Positions 1-6,000 of a DNA stretch of 7,782 nt are shown piece after piece (positions within the stretch are counted from its first letter, which is position 1; each line of letters starts with the position of its first letter). Location: the NCBI GenBank assembly GCA_964495705.1, contig CAZBWS010000091.1, positions 1-7,782 of the forward strand, read 5' to 3'. Below the pieces are notes generated by a model, which made no database searches, was not told where the DNA came from, and worked only from the letters and a program-made list of their open reading frames with translations. Origin of the DNA: CAZBWS01 sp964495705. GTDB lineage: Bacteria > Pseudomonadota > Gammaproteobacteria > HTCC5015. Both the position numbers and the translations under genes were made by a program.

Positions 1-1
1 T

Positions 2-112
2 CGCATACGCTTCAGTTCGACGCCGGTATTGAATGCCGTGTCGTTTATGGTTGTTCTACTGATTACTTGTCTGGCGCTTATAAATGGCTTTATCCGCCGT
101 AGAGAGCGTTAA
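2..112 (+). CDS. C-terminal end of ABC transporter inner-membrane permease (PotC/PotI-like), 5'-truncated by window edge
   Basis: Only the last 36 codons are visible, ending in TAA at 110-112. The frame reads RIRFSSTPVLNAVSF, then a hydrophobic helix (about 15 residues, MVVLLITCLALIN), then a basic tail GFIRRRER. The Ser-Thr-Pro...Asn-Ala sequence just before a last membrane helix, followed by a short Arg-rich cytoplasmic end, is what I recall for the C-terminus of PotC/PotI permeases, which help form the membrane channel for spermidine, putrescine or related substrates. The substrate cannot be told from this stub. Frame 1 over the same bases is also open to a TAG at 100-102, but its translation has no membrane character and looks like a shadow. 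Other members of the transporter operon would lie to the left. No terminator hairpin was found after the stop. Confidence 0.6.
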   Translation, partial: RIRFSSTPVLNAVSFMVVLLITCLALINGFIRRRER

Positions 113-168
113 CGCCCAAACAGCCTACTCCAACTCCCTCATAAAACTACATGCCCTCAACTTAGCCG

Positions 169-197
169 TTTACTTAAAAGATTTATAGGTGAATAAT
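169..197 (+). promoter_or_regulatory. Candidate sigma70 promoter for the small gene and kinase
   Basis: TTTACT at 169-174 (4 of 6 matches to TTGACA) is followed after 17 bp by AATAAT at 192-197 (5 of 6 matches to TATAAT). Spacing is ideal. Transcription would begin near 204 and read into the gene at 275 and the kinase at 473. If this promoter is used, the GTG at 189 would lie outside the transcript, which argues against the leader ORF. Seen by eye only, so moderate to low confidence. Confidence 0.4.
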
Positions 198-275
198 CCT
201 ATATATGAAGCATACAAGTATTGGCACAAACTCAGCAAGCTGCTGGGTAGGCGTTATGCTCTGGGGAGGGCTTAA
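189..275 (+). CDS. Possible 28-codon leader ORF coupled to the next gene
   Basis: A GTG at 189 opens a 28-codon frame ending in TAA at 273-275. That stop overlaps the ATG at 275 as TAATG, a common translational-coupling arrangement. The predicted peptide is basic and aromatic (starts VNNPIYEAYKYWHKL, ends GRRYALGRA) and matches no family I know. No convincing Shine-Dalgarno lies in front of the GTG, and the best promoter nearby would start transcription inside it. The overlap may therefore be chance. Listed as a weak candidate. Confidence 0.2.
   Translation: MNNPIYEAYKYWHKLSKLLGRRYALGRA
263..270 (+). promoter_or_regulatory. Strong ribosome binding site for the gene at 275
   Basis: The run GGGGAGGG ends 4 bases before the ATG at 275. 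It is far stronger than the site in front of the kinase at 473, and it supports 275 as a start that is or was actively translated. Confidence 0.6.
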
Positions 276-457
276 TGCCAGAAAAAGAAATAATTAAAAA
301 GTTAACAATTGATGGCCGTCTCGTCGGTGCTATCGGAGAAGCAGTTATTCAAAGAGACTATGATGTTGATCTCTATGACGTCCTCGTCGAGGCTTATGAC
401 GGTGAAACATCCGACGGGCGCTTAGTTCAAATAAAGGCAACCTTGCATCAAGTTTAA
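275..457 (+). CDS. Small DUF6998-like protein, probably C-terminally truncated (possible pseudogene)
   Basis: The 60-residue product carries LTIDGRLVGAIGE at about residues 10-22, YDVDLYD at 29-35 and TSDGRLVQIKAT at 45-56. From memory this is the signature of an uncharacterised bacterial family, I believe DUF6998, whose conserved E...D...QxK pattern resembles the PD-(D/E)xK nuclease fold. Activity is not established. Family members as I recall them continue well past the QIKAT motif with further beta strands, whereas this frame stops four residues later. The -1 frame continues the same region from about 442 to a TAG at 514-516 with SLKCDKKNDHI, which looks like the missing next segment. A frameshifted remnant is therefore likely. 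The start is supported by GGGGAGGG. The stop is in frame with the kinase ATG 15 bases on, so the fragment may mainly serve to couple kinase translation. Confidence 0.5.
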   Translation: MPEKEIIKKLTIDGRLVGAIGEAVIQRDYDVDLYDVLVEAYDGETSDGRLVQIKATLHQV

Positions 458-472
458 AGTGCGACAAGAAAA

Positions 473-2227
473 ATGACCACATACCAAGACCGTCTTGCCC
501 GTTGGCTATTGCATAGAACAGACTCCAGCGACCCACGGGTTTTAGAAGAGCTCGTGAATGCGCAATACAAACAGTTTATTACTAACGGTCGAACCTCCTT
601 ATTGGTGTTGCTTGCCATGGTCTATCTGCTGTGGGATTCCATGAGCTTCTTGCCGATGCAGCTCTGGTTGGCCGGACATTTTATTACCTCGCCATACTAT
701 GTTTATTTATTTAGAAAATTTAATAATACACCGCAGGAAAAGCGAGATTACTTTGCCTGGTACAAAGTGGCTTTGGGAATTTTATTTACATCAGGTACGC
801 TCTGGGGCAGCTTGCCTTTAATGCATTATTTTGCCTCTGGCGAATTGAGTCTGGCAGTCATATTTGCTGGCTTTGTAGTTTTAATTGCAACAGGGATGGT
901 GCTTAACTTTTTACCTGGTGGTTTTTTTGTATATGGAATTCCGTCCATGCTTTTACAATCTAATACTACCATCATCCTAAGACAGGATTTTCTTATTCTA
1001 GGTTTATTAGGCTACGCTTATATGGCGGTGTCGATTACCACCAGTTTAAGAGTGAATGGTGCGATTGCGCGATCGTCATTATTACTTTTTCAAAATAAAG
1101 ATATGTTAGTTAAAGTGGAAGAAGCCACTCACGCAAAGTCTCAGTTTCTTGCAGCGGCCAGCCATGATTTACGCCAGCCTCTTCACGCCCTTACTTTATT
1201 ATTAACCTCATTAAGTTATAAAAAAACTTATGATTTAGGCATTGTAAGTCGCATGCAAAAAAGTGTGAAAAGCTTAGAAAAGCTGTTTACTTCACTTTTG
1301 GATATTTCAAAACTTGATGCAGGCGCCATCGAAATTGAAATCAGTGAGTTGCCTTTAAATGATGTATTTTCTCAATTACAGGATGAGTTTCAATCTATTG
1401 CTAATGAGAAAAACATTCAATTTTCAACTGAACAGTCAAATCTTATTATTCATACAGACCCTATCGTCTTGCAACGCATCATTTCTAATTTACTTGCTAA
1501 TGCCTTTAAGTATACATCTCATCATGGCACTGTGGCCCTCTTAGCAGAAGCACACTCGGATATGTTATGGATTAAAGTACGTGACAATGGCCATGGTATT
1601 CCTAAAAACCAACAAGAAAAAATATTCTCCGAGTTTACTCAGCTAGATAACCCGGAACGAGATCGATCAAAGGGTTTAGGTTTAGGATTGGCAATCGTTA
1701 ATCGCTTATGTAATTTGCTAGACTATACTATTGAACTTAACTCGAACGTCAATGCAGGCACCGAGTTCATTATTAAGATACCGCTTTCATCAAATACTTT
1801 GCCTAGGAATGTCAGCACGTTAGGTCAAAATGAAGCCCACTTACCACAAACCCCTAGTTCAAGCTCTGGCATTATATTGATTATTGACGATGAACAAGAC
1901 ATACGTGACGCCATGCATGATGTATTGCACACCTGGGGGTATACGCCACTGTCTGCTGACTCGCTCAACAGTGCCATTAGATTACTTGATGAATGCGAAG
2001 TTATACCAGATTTGATTATTTCTGACTATCGCCTTCGAGATAACGAGTTAGGCACCGATGCGATTAAAGGCATCCATAAACATGTAGAACAAAAAGTCCC
2101 TGCTTTTTTAATTACAGGTGATACACACCCAAAAAGAATAAAAATGATTTCAGAGAGCGGTTACACCGTCATGCATAAACCCATTGACCCTGATAAATTA
2201 AAACAACAGTTAGATAGGTATTTATAG
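473..2227 (+). CDS. Membrane hybrid sensor histidine kinase with C-terminal receiver domain
   Basis: 584 residues. Residues 41-192 form about six hydrophobic segments with short loops (near 41-58, 60-80, 96-118, 125-146, 148-163, 172-192) and no sizeable periplasmic domain, so the signal is probably sensed in or at the membrane. No HAMP or PAS domain is evident. The HisKA domain holds the H-box SHDLRQPLHAL with the likely phosphorylated His231. The ATPase domain shows the N-box NLLANAFKYT (Asn339, Asn343), G1 box DNGHGIP (371-377) and G2 box KGLGLGLAIV (400-409). A Ser-rich linker near 455-465 leads to a receiver domain with Asp472/Asp473, acceptor Asp518 (SDYRL), Thr548 and Lys569. All catalytic residues are present. 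No HPt domain is seen. ATG473 is the only start after the stop at 455-457. Its Shine-Dalgarno is weak, so coupling to the upstream gene is plausible. The gene ends tail to tail with a NarL-type regulator, its probable partner. Confidence 0.93.
   Translation: MTTYQDRLARWLLHRTDSSDPRVLEELVNAQYKQFITNGRTSLLVLLAMVYLLWDSMSFLPMQLWLAGHFITSPYYVYLFRKFNNTPQEKRDYFAWYKVALGILFTSGTLWGSLPLMHYFASGELSLAVIFAGFVVLIATGMVLNFLPGGFFVYGIPSMLLQSNTTIILRQDFLILGLLGYAYMAVSITTSLRVNGAIARSSLLLFQNKDMLVKVEEATHAKSQFLAAASHDLRQPLHALTLLLTSLSYKKTYDLGIVSRMQKSVKSLEKLFTSLLDISKLDAGAIEIEISELPLNDVFSQLQDEFQSIANEKNIQFSTEQSNLIIHTDPIVLQRIISNLLANAFKYTSHHGTVALLAEAHSDMLWIKVRDNGHGIPKNQQEKIFSEFTQLDNPERDRSKGLGLGLAIVNRLCNLLDYTIELNSNVNAGTEFIIKIPLSSNTLPRNVSTLGQNEAHLPQTPSSSSGIILIIDDEQDIRDAMHDVLHTWGYTPLSADSLNSAIRLLDECEVIPDLIISDYRLRDNELGTDAIKGIHKHVEQKVPAFLITGDTHPKRIKMISESGYTVMHKPIDPDKLKQQLDRYL
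2222..2227. other. Tail-to-tail overlap of kinase and regulator genes
   Basis: The kinase stop TAG (2225-2227, +) and the regulator stop TAA (2224-2222, -) share six bases. There is no room for a bidirectional terminator between them, so each transcript must run some way antisense into the other gene. Confidence 0.9.
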
Positions 2228-2857
2228 CACGCCCATAGAACGAGCTTTTTGAACGCACTCAACTCGGCTGCTTACTCTAAAGACAGAAAATAAATGCGCT
2301 ATATGGGTTTTCACTGTGTGATTTGAAATATTTAACACACTTGCAATTTCTTTATTAGTAAATCCTTTGGCCATTTCTAACAACACCTGAAGCTGACGTT
2401 CACTTAAACTAGTAAAAATAGCCGGCAGGGCTTCCTCATGTGCATCATGATCGTGATGTTGAGAAAAATGCTTGCTCTTTAGTTGAGGGTGATGCACTGC
2501 TCCTGCCAATACACGTTTCACAATGTCAATCATCTCTATGCTAGGCGTGGCTTTTGGAATAAATCCTTTTACACCAGATTCTAAACAAGCATCAATATCA
2601 GCCTGGCTTTCTGTCGCAGAGATAACCACAAAAGGAATATTTGGTACGCGTTTCATTAAGGCTTCTAATGTCTTTTTACCTTTCATTCCAGGCATACGAA
2701 GATCAATTAAAACTAAATCCATCCCTTTGTGTAGCTTTTCTTTTATGTCTCCCACACTGACAGCTTGTGTTACATAAACATCTTGGCCAACGCCTTTTAT
2801 CAAGATAGTCAAACCATCCAAAAACAACTGGTGATCATCGGCAATTAAAATATGCAT
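2222..2857 (-). CDS. NarL/FixJ-type response regulator with LuxR DNA-binding domain
   Basis: 211 residues, the usual length for this family. The N-terminal receiver has the acidic pair Asp7/Asp8, acceptor Asp52 in LIDLRMPG, Ser80 in VISA and Lys102 in IPKA. The C-terminal LuxR-type helix-turn-helix spans about 147-211, with SERQLQVL, KGFTNKEIA and the recognition helix in SNHTVKTHI. Phosphorylation would be expected to drive dimerisation and DNA binding as a transcription factor. The linker at 122-140 is unusually His-rich (HHPQ, then HFSQHHDHDAH). ATG2857 is supported by a TGA directly in frame upstream and a GAGA at 2867-2870 nine bases before it. It converges on and overlaps the hybrid kinase gene, which strongly suggests a cognate pair. 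It lies 168 bp downstream of the large Cys-rich gene on the same strand, so that gene is a candidate target, though only by position. Confidence 0.93.
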   Translation of the reverse strand: MHILIADDHQLFLDGLTILIKGVGQDVYVTQAVSVGDIKEKLHKGMDLVLIDLRMPGMKGKKTLEALMKRVPNIPFVVISATESQADIDACLESGVKGFIPKATPSIEMIDIVKRVLAGAVHHPQLKSKHFSQHHDHDAHEEALPAIFTSLSERQLQVLLEMAKGFTNKEIASVLNISNHTVKTHIAHLFSVFRVSSRVECVQKARSMGVL

Positions 2858-3024
2858 TCACATGTTTCTCGTAAAAACTTGAATAGTATTTAACCTACCC
2901 ATGTAATGGTATCAGCCATAGGGGTGATTTTAATAGAGAAAAACACAAGTCCATCAATGCTAAAGCAATAACTCGCTATCGTGTCCACACCATCAAGCGG
3001 GGAATACCCTCGGCAAAAGCAGCT
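2858..3024 (-). other. Intergenic region between large gene and regulator, open in frame after the amber stop
   Basis: The gap between the TAG of the large gene (3027-3025) and the regulator ATG (2857). After the TAG the same frame stays open for 44 codons to a TAA at 2892-2890, with protein-like content such as SPLDGVDTIASYCFSIDGL. A weak hairpin (CGAGGGTATTCCCCG on the - strand, about 2999-3013) has a mismatch and no T-tract, so no clear terminator separates the two genes. The regulator could be partly co-transcribed with the large gene. Confidence 0.45.
2927..2957 (-). promoter_or_regulatory. Weak candidate promoter for the response regulator
   Basis: On the - strand TTGATG (2957-2952, 4 of 6 matches) is followed after 19 bp by TAAAAT (2932-2927, 5 of 6 matches), about 70 bp before the regulator ATG. 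The spacer is longer than optimal. It lies inside the in-frame open stretch after the large gene. Low confidence. Confidence 0.25.
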
Positions 3025-6000
3025 CTAATTAACGCTTATAATGGGCTTCTTAGTCTCTAATTTATCACACGCTTTGCTGCCATCTACAGCATTAGCATTT
3101 CGCACATAACCACTGGGGCAACTGACACAGTGTCCATTCCAGCTAGCTGGCCCCAATAAATGCTGGAACTGACTGGCAGAACATACACCAGATACTTTGT
3201 TATGGCGCTTCGCCGCAGTCGTCGCCTTAGAACTCGCAACCGTTTTCACACAAGCCTTTGATGAGTTAGCAGCCTCCACAGTACGTGTGTAGCCTTTTGG
3301 ACAGGACAAACAATACCCTTGCCAGCTCGCCGGTGCGCCAGGGAAAACATGTTTGAATTGTCCACTAGGGCAACTACCATATTGACCTTTAAATTGCGCC
3401 TTTACTGCTTTTTTAAATGCTGCACCACAGGCGTTAGACGCAGTTACTGGCGCTAAGGTACGAGCATAGCCCGACGGGCATTGATAGCACGACCCATTGG
3501 GGTCTTTTTTGTAGCCTGTTGGGCAACTATCCCAGCGTGCATGCTTACCCACTTTTGCGTATTGGGCATTTTGTTTATTGACTTTAAAACACGCACCTTT
3601 TTTAGCTGGGTCAATTAAAATATCTCTGGAATACCCCGAAGGACAACTAATACAGAATCCAGCCCATCCCCCAGCCAGTTGCTTCTCTTGACCAGAAGGG
3701 CACACGCCTGCTTTACGGTGTTTAGTTGCGCGACTAAACACGGGCTTTTCGCAAGCATTGGGTGCCGTCCAAGGGCGCGTTACATTTTTATCGTAACCCG
3801 ATGGACACTTGTAGCTAATCTTTGGAGTATGGGAGCGTTTAGGGTTGCCATCATAAATTTTATTTATCTTACTCACCCCCCAAATCTGTCCATTGGGTGC
3901 AGTGGCAATTTGCGTGACTTCCCCACTGATTCTTTGCCAGCTTGCGCCGTCATCATCAGAGTAATAAGCCGCATGGCCACCTTTACCCACTGCATCTTTA
4001 CTCAAATGCCAAACACGGCCCGTTTGAGCAACCGCAATTTCTGACGCTTTACCCGGCACTTTAGTCCATTTTTTAGCATTATTCGCGCTTTTATAAATAT
4101 CACCATTCTCACTAATTGCCCATACTTTGCCTTTTGCTCCTACTGCAATACGTATTGCTTCACCAGGCACTTTAGTCCAGCGATTATTTACCATTCGGTA
4201 AATCGCGTGCCCACCTGGCCCCACTTTGTTTTTACTTAAGTGCCAGAATTCATCATTAGGTCCCGCTGCAATATGACTTGCCGTACCAGGCAAATTCTTC
4301 CATCCGCTGAGACCACCACGATACATCTTACCCGCAGAGGTCATATGGAATACATTACCGGCTTTACCTGCTGCAATCTGAGTGGCCTTGCCTTCAATGA
4401 CGACCCAGTTATTCTTAGCAAAGTCTCGGTAGTACATCGTGCCATCAGCTGCCACAACCCAAACAACACCTGTGGAACTAATACTAATGTCCTTCGCTGC
4501 TCCGTTGGTCTGTTTCCAGGGATAGTTTTCCACAGCGGGTTTCTTAGGCGGTGTGCCGCCCGCATAAGTAATTTTACTCGGCTTATCACCATAACCTATA
4601 CAGGCTTTATCCGAATTAATTGGATGAGTGGAACGATTGGTTGTGTTCGGGCAACTGTAACAGAAACCATCAATCGCATCCCAGAACTGTCCTTTGGGAC
4701 AATCGGTTCCAATCAGTCCCCTTGCTTTCTTATAACGTGCTGCTTTTAAGTAAAACGCTTTAGGCGGCTGATAGGGCTTAATTGCTTTAACTGTTTTAGG
4801 CGCACTTGTCGTGATCCATTTTTGCGCTACATGGCCTGTACATTTTTGCGTTTGTAATTTCGCACCTGGATTTTTATTAGCATTCACAACATCCAAACAT
4901 AAATCATTAAGACGGCTTTTTATTTGACCGTTTACTCCTTGATACCATTGATAATGAGTCCATTTGCTAGAGTTCTCTTCACCTGCAGGAATGCAACGAT
5001 GCGTTTGAATAGCTGAACCCGGCTCTTTTTTACCTCCGGAAATAGCCAAGCAATTATTCTCTGCGGTTTTTAATTCCCCTTTAGAGGTTAACTTCCACAC
5101 TTGAGATTTATTACCCAAACAAATTTCCATGCTCACTGCGTATTTAGGAGATTTAGTACCCATCAAACATAAATCATTGAGCGAGGATGCAACCGTCATA
5201 TGACCACTCTCAGCTAATTTAGGTGCTTGTTTATGATCCACCACTTTCGGGCCTGACTCCCACTGTAAAGACTTGCTAGAACCACAATCTACCAATTGAG
5301 CTTGATTATTCAAACACAAGTTTTGATCTCTATTTTGAATACGTTTGTTTTTATCAAATAACCATTTTTGATTATTGTCAGGTTTACAATGCTCAAGAGA
5401 TAGCTTAGTCGCTGCACCTTTACCACTGGCTTGAATACACAGTGGTTTACTTTGTCCTTCTTTAAAGCTTAAAAACTGTAAGGGGCGAAGTCGTTTCGCA
5501 CTATCCATAAACCAACTTTGAGTTCTATTACGTTCTGTTGAGCAAGTGTATTTCGCTTCTACTTTCGCACCTTCTCTAATTTCTAAATAAGTCGTACCTT
5601 TTGGAAAATCAAAACTCAAGCAAGCATTATTAGCTAAATTTTTAAGGTTACCTCTGGCTTCTGATTTGGCTTTGGCAAATTCCACATTCGCCTCTTCACA
5701 AGCTCGGCCGTTATTGACGGGGTAGATAGTGCGATTAAATCCAATGGGGCATGCCCAGAATTCAGCACGGCCAATATCATTAAAAGGTTGGGAATAACCT
5801 GTCGGCGCTTGAGGTTGACCTTTTCTCACTAAGGTCGCTTTGGCTTCTTTTAACTGTGAGCTTAGGGCAAAACAGGCTTTATCGCTGTCTACATGTGATA
5901 CGCCTCTAATTGTGCCACGAGGGCAGCTATAGCAGTTACCATTTGGATCCCAGAATTGACCGTGGCCACAATCGGTACCAAGCAAACCCTTGCCTTTTCC

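Larger units (their letters stand above)
113..274 (+). other. Intergenic region with promoter and leader ORF
   Basis: This 162-bp gap separates the permease tail from the next gene on the same strand. It holds a candidate sigma70 promoter at 169-197, a possible 28-codon leader ORF at 189-275, and a strong ribosome binding site at about 265-270. I saw no Rho-independent terminator for the permease gene, so readthrough from it cannot be excluded. Confidence 0.5.

Noticed and set aside
1..102. Open frame 1 at the left edge ending in TAG at 100-102
   Set aside because: Frame 2 over the same bases gives a clear permease-like C-terminal helix with a basic tail; the frame 1 translation has no family character.
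106..115. Perfect 10-bp palindrome GCGTTAACGC over the permease stop codon
   Set aside because: Too short and loop-free for a terminator, no T-tract follows, and no second copy was seen that would suggest an operator.
345..536. 63-codon open frame on the - strand
   Set aside because: Lies antisense to the DUF6998-like fragment and kinase start; no recognisable motif.
1359..1544. 61-codon + strand frame inside the kinase
   Set aside because: Out-of-frame shadow of the ATPase domain, whose motifs are intact in the main frame.
2523..2777. 84-codon + strand frame opposite the response regulator
   Set aside because: Antisense shadow of the receiver domain, which has all catalytic residues.
2999..3013. 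Small hairpin after the giant gene as a terminator
   Set aside because: Stem has an A-C mismatch and a G-T pair with a 3-base loop, and no run of T follows on the - strand.
2887..3060. Open + strand frame of 57 codons opposite the intergenic region
   Set aside because: Contains no ATG, GTG or TTG and is exactly codon-aligned with the open - strand frame, so it is probably its shadow.
3679..4044. 121-codon + strand frame opposite the tectonin and Cys modules
   Set aside because: Antisense to clearly repetitive, motif-bearing coding sequence; no independent protein features.
4341..4592. 83-codon - strand frame inside the giant gene
   Set aside because: Out-of-frame shadow of tectonin blades 1-2.
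4240..4749. 169-codon + strand frame opposite the tectonin region
   Set aside because: Long, but its translation mirrors the repeats of the opposite strand, has no known motif and no clear ribosome site.
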